A stretch of DNA of 64,000 bases from CAZUAQ01 sp964618455 (GTDB taxonomy: Bacteria > Planctomycetota > Phycisphaerae > UBA1845 > PWPN01), in NCBI GenBank assembly GCA_964618455.1, contig CAZUAQ010000014.1, forward strand, positions 56,697 to 120,696. The letters run 5' to 3'. This document shows, one piece after another, positions 1 to 9,396 of the stretch (within the stretch, counting starts at the first letter, position 1; each line of letters starts with the position of its first letter). The notes beneath the pieces are model-generated. The model ran no database searches and was not told the DNA's origin. It saw only the letters and a program-made list of their open reading frames with translations. The position numbers and the translations under genes were made by a program.

Positions 1-630
1 CAGAGCGCGTTCCTCAATATCCCGCTCAAGCAGGTTGTACTGGATCTGGTTGGAGACGACCGGGGCGAACTCCATCGCTTCGGTCAGTTGCTCGGCGCTG
101 TAGTTGCTCACGCCGATCTCGCGGATCTTGCCCTGTTCACGAAGCTTGACCAGCGCGCCCATCGTTTCGTCCGCCGGCGCCGACGTGCTCGGCCAATGCA
201 CCTGGTAGAGGTCGATCACGTCCGTGCCGAGGCGCTGGAGGCTCTGCTCGCATTCGTCGATGATCGAGTCCGCCTTGACGTTCTTGTGGCAGGTAACTTG
301 CTCGCCCTTCGGCCCGTCGAGCGTGAAGTAGAACTCGCCCTCGGCGGAATCCCAGCGAAGCCCGCACTTGGTCAGCAGCTTGACCCGGTCCCGCCTGCCC
401 TGGATGGCTCGGCCGACGATGCTTTCGCTGTGGCCGCAACCGTAGATCGGAGCCGTGTCGATGGCGTCGATGCCGAGGTCCATCGCCGCGTGAATGGCGT
501 CGATGGCATCATCATCGTCGGACCCACCCCAGAAAAGTCCACCGATTGCCCATGCACCGAACGTCACGACCGGCAACTCAAGATCGCCCGTGCCGAGTTG
601 ACGCTGCTTCATTCCTGCCATGTGTTCCAT
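1..630 (-). CDS. Aldo/keto reductase, C-terminus off the left edge
   Basis: Read on the minus strand, the frame is open from an ATG at 630 to base 1 with no stop, so the C-terminal third is missing. The protein shows the aldo/keto reductase pattern: an N-terminal strand with GDLELPVVTFGAWAIGG, then DTAPIYG holding the catalytic Asp and Tyr, LTKCGLRW with the expected Lys, DLYQVHWPS carrying the active-site His, and IREIGVSNYS. Members are (beta/alpha)8 barrels that reduce carbonyls with NAD(P)H. The substrate cannot be told. ATGs at 621 and 612 are alternative starts; none has a strong Shine-Dalgarno sequence. The family call is firm, the start is not. Confidence 0.9.
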   Translation of the reverse strand, partial: MEHMAGMKQRQLGTGDLELPVVTFGAWAIGGLFWGGSDDDDAIDAIHAAMDLGIDAIDTAPIYGCGHSESIVGRAIQGRRDRVKLLTKCGLRWDSAEGEFYFTLDGPKGEQVTCHKNVKADSIIDECEQSLQRLGTDVIDLYQVHWPSTSAPADETMGALVKLREQGKIREIGVSNYSAEQLTEAMEFAPVVSNQIQYNLLERDIEERAL

Positions 631-730
631 GCCTGATCGAAGTGACTGAAAAAATGTGGATACCCACCCGAACGACTCATGGTAGCCGAAGGCCGGTTGG
701 CTGACGAGCGAAAACCGGGGGGCGGGAAGG

Positions 731-1060
731 TTAAGCTTTGCCACGTAAGTGAAGGCGGCAAAGTTGAATCACCAGTGCACAAAGGCGTCCCAGGCGATCG
801 TCGGCGTGCTCGATATGCGGGAAGAGCCCTCGCACTGCCAGGAAGTAAGCGTCCACGTTCTCCGGTGGCCCGGAACCGTCCGGCGGTGCCATGGTCTCGG
901 CGATGACCGTGAGGTATTTCTCGAATGTCGGCCCGCCAAGTTCATCGAGAAGTTCCCGGGCGAGCTGTTCACATTGCCGGGCCGACATCGTGTCCAGATG
1001 CCTTTTCAGATCGGCATCGTCGCATTGAAGGAATTCCTGGAGCGTCGTCGTGTCGTTCAT
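731..1060 (-). CDS. Small hypothetical protein
   Basis: A 109-residue protein I do not recognise. It is acidic and predicted mostly helical (TLQEFLQCDDADLKRHLD, then ARELLDELGG), with no signal peptide and no membrane segment. It contains four Cys residues without a clear metal-binding spacing. The opposite-strand frame over the same region has no protein-like character, so this strand is preferred. It stands alone between the aldo/keto reductase and folP, and no clear Shine-Dalgarno precedes the ATG at 1060. That it is a real gene is likely but unproven. Confidence 0.55.
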   Translation of the reverse strand: MNDTTTLQEFLQCDDADLKRHLDTMSARQCEQLARELLDELGGPTFEKYLTVIAETMAPPDGSGPPENVDAYFLAVRGLFPHIEHADDRLGRLCALVIQLCRLHLRGKA

Positions 1061-1201
1061 GCAGAGAACCCTGGTTAACAGGTAGAGGGCCTGTCCGTGT
1101 CCTTGGAATGAATCATAGTCGGGGTGTGGCGAACTTCCACGGAGGACGGCATCGACCGCGCGAAACGGATATACTCATGGTCCATGCGGATGGAGACGGC
1201 A

Positions 1202-2035
1202 ATGCAGTGGCGGGGAGAAGAGGCGTCGGGCTGGTCGGACCCGTTCATCTGGGGCATCCTGAACGTGACCCCCGATTCGTTCAGCGACGGCGGACGGTAC
1301 GCCGACACCGTGGAGGCGGTGGACGCGGCCTGCCGCATGGCGGATCAAGGGGCGGACGTCATCGACGTGGGTGGCGAATCTACCCGGCCCGGGGCGCGCG
1401 CGGTGCCGGACGACGTCCAGATTGAACGTACAGAGCCCGTCATTGCCGATCTCGCCAAGCGATTTGCCGTGGACGGGCCGGCGCTCTCCATCGATACCCG
1501 TTCTCCAGTCGTCGCGAGGCGTGCCCTTGAAGCGGGAGCCACGATCGTCAACGATGTCTCCGCGTGTCGGGATCCCGCCATGTTCTCCGTGGTGGCAGAG
1601 CATCATGCGGGCCTCGTGCTGATGCACATGAAGGGGACGCCTGAGACGATGCAGGAGACGCCGCAATACGACGATCTCCTGGGCGAGATCACGGCGTTTC
1701 TGGACGAGCGGGTGCATGCCGCCCTCAGTGGCGGCGTGGATCGCCAGCGCCTCCTGATCGATCCCGGCATCGGGTTCGGCAAGACCACCGCGCATAACCT
1801 CGAGATCCTTCGGAATCTCGATCGATTTCACGCTCTGGGCGTTCCGCTGCTGGTGGGGCCGTCGCGCAAACGGTTTATCGGGGGGGTGCTGGATCTGCCG
1901 AAGCCTTCGGACCGGCTCATCGGTACCGCCGCCGTGGTGGTCGCCTGCGTCCTGGCCGGGGTGCAGTGTCTACGGGTTCATGATGTTCGGGCGTGCAGGG
2001 AAGCGGCGGACATGGCGGCGGCACTTCGGTCGTGA
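1202..2035 (+). CDS. folP: Dihydropteroate synthase
   Basis: Condenses 6-hydroxymethyl-7,8-dihydropterin diphosphate with p-aminobenzoate to give dihydropteroate in cytoplasmic folate synthesis. The two family signatures are clear: WGILNVTPDSFSDGG near residue 17 and DVIDVGGESTRPGA about 45 residues later. Later motifs are SIDTRSPVVARRAL, NDVSACRDP, LMHMKGTPETMQ, IDPGIGFGKT and GPSRKRFIG, the last with the substrate-binding Lys and Arg. The frame is open upstream to 1124, but the ATG at 1202 has GGAG six bases before it and gives 277 residues, the usual length. The next gene begins 18 bases after the stop, so co-transcription is possible. Confidence 0.96.
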   Translation: MQWRGEEASGWSDPFIWGILNVTPDSFSDGGRYADTVEAVDAACRMADQGADVIDVGGESTRPGARAVPDDVQIERTEPVIADLAKRFAVDGPALSIDTRSPVVARRALEAGATIVNDVSACRDPAMFSVVAEHHAGLVLMHMKGTPETMQETPQYDDLLGEITAFLDERVHAALSGGVDRQRLLIDPGIGFGKTTAHNLEILRNLDRFHALGVPLLVGPSRKRFIGGVLDLPKPSDRLIGTAAVVVACVLAGVQCLRVHDVRACREAADMAAALRS

Positions 2036-2053
2036 TCACACGGAATCATACTT

Positions 2054-4393
2054 ATGCCTTTTTTGTATTCTAGTAGACTACTCACGATTGCATGCCTTGT
2101 TTCCCTCGCGGCGACAGGCATGGCGCACGCGGCGGACGTGTCCACCACGCATCCGCGTCTGCTGATGTCGCGCGACGATCTGCCCGGGATTCGCTATCGC
2201 TGCGGACTGGAGCGCGCCCGCCAGGTCCCGCCGGAGCGTCGCGCGGGAATCACTTTCGGCGCGCAGGCGGAGACTTATCGTCGTCTGCTTGGGATCGGTG
2301 ATCGGATCCTGGCGGGGACGCTCCCGCTTGAACGTGATCTGCACCTGCTCGGATTGCTGCATCTGATCTCCGGTGAGCCGGAACAGTCGGACAAGTACAC
2401 CCAGTACATCGAGATGCAGCTCACCGACCCGGAGACGAGCTGGCTCGAACTGGATGTCGTGCTCGGGCTGGATACCGCCTGGGATGCGCTTCCGTGGGAG
2501 ACCAAGGCGCTGGTGGGCGAGCGTTTTCTTCCGCGGTTGACGCCTTTTGACTCGGGCGACAGCGCGATGGACCGGCTGGACTTCGAGCACAAGCTGGCCT
2601 CGCTGGCGTTGGCGCTGATCATGCTTGATCCGCAGGTGGAAGGCGCGCGTCCGGAGTGGAGCGCGGATCTTCACAACATCGTGGCGGCGGGGCGCACATG
2701 GATACAGGGGGACTTTCTCGAGTTCTACCAGCATCGCGGACCCGTGCCGACCTCCGGCGGCGAGGGCGTCTGGGAGAACAGCGGCGGCGTTCTGGCGGCG
2801 GAGATGTGGCGTCACGCTACAGGCGAAGATCTGTGGCCGGCACTGGCGACCAGTCTCGGCCGCTGCATGGAGCCGGTCTTCTACGCGGACACCATGTCCA
2901 ACGATCAGGCGTACGGACTTCTGCACGACGACGGGCATTGGAGTCCGGTGAATCCGGTGTTCACGTTTCGGCCGCTGGTGGCGGCGATACCATGGATCGT
3001 GGCCGAGCGCAGCGGAAACGCGGCAGCGCGATGGGTCGCGCGGCGCGGGTTACCCCCGGTGCAGGACAGCGTGATGCCCGCGTTCGATCGGTTGCAGTGG
3101 GTGCGGCTGGTGTACGGGAATCTCGGCGAAGCGCCTGTCGATCGAGCCGAGTTCCCGTTGTCGCGATACTTCGACGGCGGCTGGGTCGTGATGCGTGACG
3201 GCTGGGCGCCGGGCGGGACGCTGCTGGTCTTCGATGTCGGTCAGCCTTTTCGGCGATCACGCCAGCACTTCGATGCCGGCCAGTTCCAGATTCATCGCCG
3301 GGGTCCGCTGGCCATCGACAGCGGTGATGATGTGACGTACGAGGCGGTGCCTTCGCGCGGCGGGGCAAGCACCTTCGGCCCGCACCAGGCGGACTGGGAT
3401 CGCTACTTTCAGGCCACCATCGCGCATAACTGCATTACCGTCTTCGACCGTAATTACACGCAGATGCTCTACGGCGAGCCCTGGCTGGCCCGGGGCAATC
3501 AGCGCGTCATCGCGAAGACCTACCGGCCCGGGGCCGAGGAACTCGACACGCGCCGCGCGACGGGAAGAGGCCTCGCCTTTGAGACGCACCCGCAATACAG
3601 CTACGCGCTGGCTGACCTCACCGAGGCGTATCCGCCCGAGATCATCACCCGGTATTTGCGATCAATTCTCTTTCTGCACGGGCAGTCGGTGATCGTGCTT
3701 GACCGGGTGCGGACGACGCGGAAGGGCAAGCAGGCGACGTGGCACCTGCAACTGCCCGCCAAGCCGACGGTGCATCGCAAACCGTTGAGTTCCACGCGGC
3801 AGGTGCATGGCGTGAACGACTCCGCCGGGATCTGGGAACTCGGCGACGATCACTCCTGGATCGAGGTCGCCCACGCACACAGCCAACTGCTCGTAAGCAC
3901 TGTGCTTCCGACAGGGGCGACACGTCGCGTGGTCGGTGGACCGATGCGCGAGATGACGGTTCCTTCCGGTGCGTCGGCGGGCAAGGCGTACCATGGCGGC
4001 GATCCCCAGGGGTACGAGCATCGCCTTGGACCCGCCAGCGTGCTTCGCGCACCCAATGCCGCCTACACGCTCGGGTCTCCGCTGACACTCGGACCGCAGT
4101 TCGGCCTCGGGGCCACGTGGGGCCGCTACGACGTCATCGACACGCAGCGCGATCTGTATACCGTGTTTCTCCACGTGCTGGTGCCGTGTGATAAGAAGGT
4201 CGAGAAGCCTCCCTCCGTGGAGTGCTACACGCGCGACGGCGAGGCTTACCTGACCATTTCAACGCCGGAACAGACTTCGCACGTCAAGCTGAATCTTGCG
4301 ATCAATGGTCCGCCCGGCAACGTGGCGATCAGCGCGGCGGACGGTCCTGAATTCGCGCACGCGCTGACGGAAGAAGTGGAAACCGCACGATAA
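2054..4393 (+). CDS. Heparinase II/III-like exported protein
   Basis: A 779-residue protein with an N-terminal signal peptide (hydrophobic stretch ending in MAHA, cleavage near residue 26). The first half is an alpha/alpha-toroid-like helical region (GLLHLISGEPEQ, LGLDTAWDALPW). From about residue 390 comes the beta-sandwich part, with HFDAGQFQIHRRGPLAIDSG matching the heparinase II/III core, where a His and Asp/Gly-rich segment lines the catalytic cleft, and IAHNCITVFD following. Members are polysaccharide lyases of uronic-acid-containing glycans, or related proteins. The substrate is unknown. No polysaccharide utilisation genes sit beside it, and the only other glycan-type enzyme in the window, a sulfatase, lies 33 kb away. 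It ends without the PxCG tail seen in the next gene. Confidence 0.8.
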   Translation: MPFLYSSRLLTIACLVSLAATGMAHAADVSTTHPRLLMSRDDLPGIRYRCGLERARQVPPERRAGITFGAQAETYRRLLGIGDRILAGTLPLERDLHLLGLLHLISGEPEQSDKYTQYIEMQLTDPETSWLELDVVLGLDTAWDALPWETKALVGERFLPRLTPFDSGDSAMDRLDFEHKLASLALALIMLDPQVEGARPEWSADLHNIVAAGRTWIQGDFLEFYQHRGPVPTSGGEGVWENSGGVLAAEMWRHATGEDLWPALATSLGRCMEPVFYADTMSNDQAYGLLHDDGHWSPVNPVFTFRPLVAAIPWIVAERSGNAAARWVARRGLPPVQDSVMPAFDRLQWVRLVYGNLGEAPVDRAEFPLSRYFDGGWVVMRDGWAPGGTLLVFDVGQPFRRSRQHFDAGQFQIHRRGPLAIDSGDDVTYEAVPSRGGASTFGPHQADWDRYFQATIAHNCITVFDRNYTQMLYGEPWLARGNQRVIAKTYRPGAEELDTRRATGRGLAFETHPQYSYALADLTEAYPPEIITRYLRSILFLHGQSVIVLDRVRTTRKGKQATWHLQLPAKPTVHRKPLSSTRQVHGVNDSAGIWELGDDHSWIEVAHAHSQLLVSTVLPTGATRRVVGGPMREMTVPSGASAGKAYHGGDPQGYEHRLGPASVLRAPNAAYTLGSPLTLGPQFGLGATWGRYDVIDTQRDLYTVFLHVLVPCDKKVEKPPSVECYTRDGEAYLTISTPEQTSHVKLNLAINGPPGNVAISAADGPEFAHALTEEVETAR

Positions 4394-4419
4394 GTGGTGT
4401 ACGTGGCAAGGAGCTATCG

Positions 4420-5337
4420 ATGTCGAATCCATGGTGTTCGCTGATGCTCGGTGTTGGGGTGATGCTCTCGTTTGCAGGGGCTGGCGAAGCGCAGACGATT
4501 TCACTGCTGGAGGAGAGTTTGTCCTTTCAATTAGTCGAGGAAGGACCGGTGCAACTCGACCTCGACGTCGAAGTGACCAGCACCGTCGACCTGGACAGCA
4601 TCGTCTTTTCCATCGTGAGCGACCCGCCCGGGACGTTCGTCTATCGCGAGCCGCTGTTCACCAACGGCAATCTGTTTCTGGAAGACGAGTTGGAGACTGG
4701 CAACTTGCCGGAACCCGGTCAGGCCGTGGATGCGGACGCCGTCTTCACGTATGCGACGGTGTTCGACACGTTCGGCTTTGTCGATTTTCCCGCCACGCTG
4801 GTGACACTGCACCTGGAGTCCGCGGCAGACCTCGAGCCGGGTATCTACACGCTGTCCTTCGACACGGCGGTGACGCAATGGGGGCAGAACTTTGCACTGG
4901 CCCCGTTCATTGAGCGCAATCCATTCACGTTGACGGTGACCGATGACGGTATGCCGGACGACTCTGATTCGGATGGAGAAGACCCGGAGGGCGATGGTGC
5001 GGATGAGGGAAACGATGACGACTTCGTCGGTCCGCCGGTGCCGGATGACGGTTCGGACGAAGGTTCCGAGGATGGCGGATCGGGGGGCGAAGATGGTGCG
5101 GATGATGGCAACGATTCCGGAGGTGGAGGTTCGCCGACGGATGAGCCTCCGGCCGCTCCCCCGCTGTGCGGGGCCTCTTCCGGTCAGGCGACGCTGATGG
5201 GGGCGATGGCCTTCTTCGCGATGTCGTGGATGACGTCGCACCGGAGGCGGACGGGGGGGCGGCAGGTCATCAGCATGAGGCGGATCAGCTTCTTCGGCGT
5301 AACGCTCCGCAGAACATCAAACCGAGCATCGCGGTGA
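4420..5337 (+). CDS. Secreted protein with acidic linker and PxCG C-terminal tail
   Basis: AAGGAG lies six bases before the ATG at 4420. The 305-residue product has a signal peptide (cleavage near GEAQ), then about 150 residues of predicted beta-sandwich, possibly cohesin- or Ig-like (unassigned). An Asp/Glu/Gly/Ser-rich linker of about 75 residues follows. The end is a tripartite tail: PPLCGASSG, a hydrophobic segment, then SHRRR. Three other exported proteins in this window have the same tail design. Unusually, translation runs about 28 residues past RRR, and the last 53 bases overlap the convergent gene. A run of seven G at 5253-5259 precedes this extension; one base fewer would end the protein at 5278. 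The function is unknown, probably surface-exposed. Confidence 0.75.
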   Translation: MSNPWCSLMLGVGVMLSFAGAGEAQTISLLEESLSFQLVEEGPVQLDLDVEVTSTVDLDSIVFSIVSDPPGTFVYREPLFTNGNLFLEDELETGNLPEPGQAVDADAVFTYATVFDTFGFVDFPATLVTLHLESAADLEPGIYTLSFDTAVTQWGQNFALAPFIERNPFTLTVTDDGMPDDSDSDGEDPEGDGADEGNDDDFVGPPVPDDGSDEGSEDGGSGGEDGADDGNDSGGGGSPTDEPPAAPPLCGASSGQATLMGAMAFFAMSWMTSHRRRTGGRQVISMRRISFFGVTLRRTSNRASR

Positions 5338-7384
5338 GCGCGGCGGTCATGGGTACGCCTCCGCCGCAGGCCGGCGTGGCCGTGGGGAGATCGTCACTCG
5401 GATCGTCCGGATCAGAGGGGCTCTCACCACTCGAACCGTCACCGGCAGGAGTCGATCCGTCACCACCATCGGCATCGTTGCCCGGTGTTGCAGGCTCTGA
5501 AGCGTCGCATGCATCCCCGACGCCATCGGCGTCCGCGTCGCGCTGTTCGTAGTTCGTCACAAGCGGGCAGTTGTCCTGGTGGTTGAGCACGGTATCCCCG
5601 TCGATGTCCGAGTCGCAGGGATCTGTCTCCCCGTCTTCATCGCTGTCGGGGAAGTCCTCGTCGGGCATGCCGGGCAGGGTGTCGAGGTGATTCATGATGC
5701 AGTCGCCGTCGACATCCCGATCGCATTCATCGCCCACGCCGTCGCCGTCGAAATCGTTCTGGCTCAGGTTCCACATCAGCGGGCAGTTGTCCATGGCGTC
5801 GGGATAGCTGTCGCCGTCATTGTCGGTCCCGAAGGGTTGGCCGAGGTAGATCTGGAAGCCGAAGAACGGGTTGGCGGTCCCGAAGTACAGGCCGTGATCG
5901 GTGGAAAGCCAGTTCCGCACGCCGTAGGCGAACTCGTCGCCGAGCCCGCTCCGGGTCACGCGCTCCCAGTCCGTCCCGTTGACCGTTGTCCAGATGTCGA
6001 AGCCACCTTCGACCGCCGAGACGAGATCCAGAAGCTCATCGAAGCTGTAGTTGTCCAGATCGATCGGCAGATCGGAGAGATCAAACGCGTTGGTGAAATC
6101 GGGCAGATCTTCGGTCACATCGGCGGTGACGCCCTCGGCGTACTGCGCCGCGAAGGACTTGTCGAACGTTCCGAGGTAGAAGACGCCCTCATGCTCAACC
6201 ATGGCCCAGATGTAGCCGGTAAATTCGTTGTTGAAGCCGGAGTTGTAGCCGGTGATCGGCTCGCGCGGGCCGTCGGGCGTGTCGCGCTCCTGGCCGACCA
6301 GCAGTTCCCATTCGTCATACGCGTTGATGCGAAGCAGTTCCGCCCCGGCGGCGCCGACCTCATTGGGCAGGACACGGAACCCGCCGAACAACCCGCTGCC
6401 CAGGTATAGCCAGTCGCCATACGGCGCCATGCTGACGAGGGACTCATTGGCGGGTCCGCGATAGGCTCCGTCGGTCAATACCTCGACGAAGTCGTAGGGT
6501 AGATCGCCTTCCGCCCGGGTCTTCAGCAGACTGAAGCCTCTCTCTTTACCGGAGTAGTTCACGCTGATGTAGAGGTAGCCGTCGAACTCCGCCAGTGAGT
6601 ACGGCCCGCCGTCAGTGATGTCCGAATCGCCCGCCAGGGGGACGATGCGGAAATCGCCCGATTTCGGGTCGCTCGCCTCGAGCAGCACGGAATCCAGCGC
6701 GTTCGCCCCGACGACGCACACATAAAGCTTGTTGTTGAAGATCCGCATCGAGCGATAGGCGTTGAATCCGTCCTCGTTCGAGAAGGGTGTGACGACCTCT
6801 GTAAAATGTTTGCCGTCGGTGGTTCGCAGGATACGCGCCGGAGAACCAGGGAGTTTTCGCGATGTGAATGTACCAACGTAGAGTGCTTCCGTGCCGTCGG
6901 CTTCGGTGAAGACCGCCATGGTGCGGTAACCCATGTCGCGGGCGATCTGCCGCCGCGTGCCGTCCGATTCGACGACCTCTTCCGTCGGTGACTGATGCAC
7001 CATCTCAATCTCGCCGGTGACCGGATCGTATGCCCAGATCTTGGCCCGCAGATCCATGTCGAGCGTGTCATCCTCGCAGCGTATGGGGAATTCGGGGGGG
7101 ACGGAACTGCTCGATCCTGTGGCGGTGCGACTGAGGCAGAGAAAGTGGCGGTTGGATCCGAAGAAGATCTTGCCCTTGTAGTCCTGAAGCGACCAGGCGT
7201 AGCCGTTGTCGAGATCGCCCATGCCCTGCTCGCCGATGGGTCGAAAATCCTCGGCGGTCAGTTGCGCATTAACGTCTGGAGTGAGCAGGCAGCCTGACGC
7301 GATGCAGAGACAGCAGGCAACGGCGCGGCGCAGCAGGGTGGCGCGCGTCGCCTGCTTTCGATCTCGTCCACACCGTCGGATCAT
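5285..7384 (-). CDS. Secreted protein with thrombospondin type 3 repeats and PxCG tail
   Basis: A 699-residue exported protein starting at the ATG at 7384, with GGAG seven bases upstream. A signal peptide ends near VNAQ. Residues 40-510 look like a beta-propeller-type domain with repeated short strands (IFFGSNRHFLCLS, ALYVGTFTSRKLPG, WLYLGSGLFGGF, VFYLGTFDKS). Residues about 518-625 are thrombospondin type 3-like calcium-binding repeats (DNDGDSYPDAMDNCP, NDFDGDGVGDECD, DADADGVGDACD). A Gly/Asp/Ser-rich linker leads to the tail TPACGGG, a hydrophobic stretch and ALRRRS at the extreme C-terminus. Its 3' end overlaps the convergent gene. Likely a cell-surface protein; ligand or enzymatic role unknown. 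Confidence 0.85.
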   Translation of the reverse strand: MIRRCGRDRKQATRATLLRRAVACCLCIASGCLLTPDVNAQLTAEDFRPIGEQGMGDLDNGYAWSLQDYKGKIFFGSNRHFLCLSRTATGSSSSVPPEFPIRCEDDTLDMDLRAKIWAYDPVTGEIEMVHQSPTEEVVESDGTRRQIARDMGYRTMAVFTEADGTEALYVGTFTSRKLPGSPARILRTTDGKHFTEVVTPFSNEDGFNAYRSMRIFNNKLYVCVVGANALDSVLLEASDPKSGDFRIVPLAGDSDITDGGPYSLAEFDGYLYISVNYSGKERGFSLLKTRAEGDLPYDFVEVLTDGAYRGPANESLVSMAPYGDWLYLGSGLFGGFRVLPNEVGAAGAELLRINAYDEWELLVGQERDTPDGPREPITGYNSGFNNEFTGYIWAMVEHEGVFYLGTFDKSFAAQYAEGVTADVTEDLPDFTNAFDLSDLPIDLDNYSFDELLDLVSAVEGGFDIWTTVNGTDWERVTRSGLGDEFAYGVRNWLSTDHGLYFGTANPFFGFQIYLGQPFGTDNDGDSYPDAMDNCPLMWNLSQNDFDGDGVGDECDRDVDGDCIMNHLDTLPGMPDEDFPDSDEDGETDPCDSDIDGDTVLNHQDNCPLVTNYEQRDADADGVGDACDASEPATPGNDADGGDGSTPAGDGSSGESPSDPDDPSDDLPTATPACGGGVPMTAALTAMLGLMFCGALRRRS

Positions 7385-7411
7385 CCAGACGCTCCGTTCA
7401 AGTCCATCGGA

Positions 7412-8464
7412 TCAGGGCACGTACACTTCGGCCAGTCGCACCTGCGTTCCATCGCTCCACATGCCCATATCGAGCTGTTGCAGCGTACCTCCCAGGGCAT
7501 ACTGCCGATTGGTGCCTTCAAACGCGGCATTGAGCAACGCTTCCGACCATTTCCAGTAGCCGTAGAAGTCGATCGCATTCGTCGCCAGGAGCGGATCGAC
7601 GACGCCGAACAGCGACATCACCTCGCCCGTACCGAACGCGTTCTCGTAGCTGTTGGGGGCGAAGTGATCCGCCACAAGCTCCGGCTCTCCCGTATCGTCC
7701 GAGAAGTGCTCGATGATCTGCTTGTTGCCCGCCGGGATGCTCGTCGCCCCTTCAATGATAGCCACCGTATCGGCCGGGTCTACCACGTCGTCACTTCCTC
7801 CCAGCACCGCCAGCATCAAGACGTTCTCGTTGATGTTGGAATAGTCCATACCCTCCATGAGGCTGTCGAGAAGTCCGGCTTTGCCGACATCCCCGGGGGT
7901 GGCGAGGAAGATCGCTCGGGGCGTCGGCAGGTCATTCTCGGACGCGACACTGGCAAGATTCGCCGATAACACGCAACCGAGGCTGTGCCCGACGAAGGCG
8001 AACTTGTCCAGCTCCGGGGCCACGTGGCCTTCGCCTTCGAGTTCCGCCAGCGCGGTCTGCAGCCCGGTGATGGCGTCGGCCATGAACTCCGTTGTGTCGT
8101 CATCGAATCCCCCATCCTGATAGACAGGGAAGATGACGATGTATCCCTTGAAGAGGAGGTGCTTGATCCATCCCGCGTACACGTTCGGATTCACGCCACC
8201 GAAGCCGTGCATGAACGCCACCACCGGCGCGGAGGACGGCTGCGGATCGGCGGGTTCGAAGAGATACGCGGCGCTGGTGCCCTCGCCGAGCAGTTCCATG
8301 GTGAAATCGGCGTGCGCATAGTCGCTCGAGCCCGGACCTTCCGCGGGCTGTGCCGGTGGAGAAGGCTTCGGCCCGGAGAACAGCGATACGCAGCAGAAAT
8401 TCATGGGCAGCGCAATCAATGCGAGCAGAATGACGAGTGACAGAAGCTTGGGACGATGCTTCAC
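7412..8464 (-). CDS. Exported alpha/beta hydrolase, last gene of lipid synthase operon
   Basis: Start chosen at a GTG (8464) because AAGGAG lies nine bases upstream. The open frame runs further, but there it overlaps the preceding gene. The 350-residue product opens with a basic stretch and a hydrophobic segment (LLSLVILLALIALPMNFCC), a signal peptide or anchor. The hydrolase fold shows VAFMHGFGG (oxyanion region), GHSLGC (nucleophile Ser in GxSxG), GGSDDVVDP (likely Asp loop) and VADHFAPNSY (likely His). It resembles PAF-acetylhydrolase/chlorophyllase-type esterases. It follows another hydrolase gene by 13 bases and appears to close the operon. Acting outside the cytoplasm on a lipid ester is an inference. 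Confidence 0.8.
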   Translation of the reverse strand: MKHRPKLLSLVILLALIALPMNFCCVSLFSGPKPSPPAQPAEGPGSSDYAHADFTMELLGEGTSAAYLFEPADPQPSSAPVVAFMHGFGGVNPNVYAGWIKHLLFKGYIVIFPVYQDGGFDDDTTEFMADAITGLQTALAELEGEGHVAPELDKFAFVGHSLGCVLSANLASVASENDLPTPRAIFLATPGDVGKAGLLDSLMEGMDYSNINENVLMLAVLGGSDDVVDPADTVAIIEGATSIPAGNKQIIEHFSDDTGEPELVADHFAPNSYENAFGTGEVMSLFGVVDPLLATNAIDFYGYWKWSEALLNAAFEGTNRQYALGGTLQQLDMGMWSDGTQVRLAEVYVP

Positions 8465-8477
8465 GTAATGGGTCTCC

Positions 8478-9365
8478 TTACCTCGAGGAATCCTGATGAA
8501 TGTCGGACTTCTTCTCGTCCGAGAGCTGTTGCACCATAGCCGCAGGATCCTCGAGAAAAGATGAAATCTTCGTGATGAAATCTTCCGGCTGCTGAAGCAG
8601 GTAGAAATGCCCCGATCCTTCGAGGGTCTCGCTCCGACATGCGGGAAGCTGCGCCGCCAGCCATTCCCCCATACGCCCATAGGGTGAGTCGGCGCCGTAC
8701 AAAGCCAGCAGGGGCGTACGGATCCCCCGGATGCGCTCTTCGGTCAGCCCCGCCACTTCGCGGAATTCGTTTGCCATCGTGGTCTCGTCAAGGAGCCGCT
8801 GCATGCGCTTGGTGCCGCGGCGCTCACCCTTGCGCATGCCGAACTGACGCGGGATTTCGAAGCTCTTGCGGATCAATTCGGCAGCGTCGCCCTTGTCCTT
8901 GCTGAGGAACCATTCGAGATCAATCCCGTAGGTATTGAGTTGATCTTTCCACTGGTCCCAGCCCGGCCAGTTCTCGATGTTGCGCAGTTCCCGCAGGGCG
9001 GGCAGGCCGGTATCGGCAATCGCGACGGCATTGACGCGCTCGGGGTGCGTCGCCGCCAGGTGCATGCCGATGGCGCCGCCGAAGCTGTGGCCGACGATGC
9101 CTGCACGCTCGATTCCCAGGTGATCCATGAGTCCGAGCAGGTCGGCGGACATATCGTCGACGGTGTACCCTTCCGCGGGCATGTCGGTGTAGCCATGGCC
9201 GCGCATGTCGTACGAGGTCACGCGGTACGACTCCGCCAGGGCGGGGGTGATCTTCGTGTACCACAACGCCAGGGAGGACGTCAGCCCGTGGATGAGGATC
9301 ACATCCGGGCCTTCCCCCTTCACCTGGTAGTGCATCGTGATGCCGTTGATCGTCGCCTTGGGCAT
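8478..9365 (-). CDS. Alpha/beta hydrolase fold protein
   Basis: A 295-residue cytoplasmic hydrolase. GAGG lies six bases before the ATG at 9365. Motifs run in canonical order: VILIHGLTSS (oxyanion hole), DMRGHGYTD, GHSFGG (nucleophile Ser), LLALYGADSPYG (acid loop) and EGSGHFYLLQQPEDF (catalytic His). The lid region (residues about 135-195) is rich in charged residues. The family includes esterases, thioesterase-like releasing enzymes and epoxide hydrolases. Lying 31 bases after the phosphohydrolase gene and 13 before a second hydrolase, it is a candidate for releasing or trimming the acyl product of the synthases upstream (inference from context only). Confidence 0.88.
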   Translation of the reverse strand: MPKATINGITMHYQVKGEGPDVILIHGLTSSLALWYTKITPALAESYRVTSYDMRGHGYTDMPAEGYTVDDMSADLLGLMDHLGIERAGIVGHSFGGAIGMHLAATHPERVNAVAIADTGLPALRELRNIENWPGWDQWKDQLNTYGIDLEWFLSKDKGDAAELIRKSFEIPRQFGMRKGERRGTKRMQRLLDETTMANEFREVAGLTEERIRGIRTPLLALYGADSPYGRMGEWLAAQLPACRSETLEGSGHFYLLQQPEDFITKISSFLEDPAAMVQQLSDEKKSDIHQDSSR

Positions 9366-9396
9366 GCGTGTCCTCGCGCGGTCGTGAGCCGCCTTC

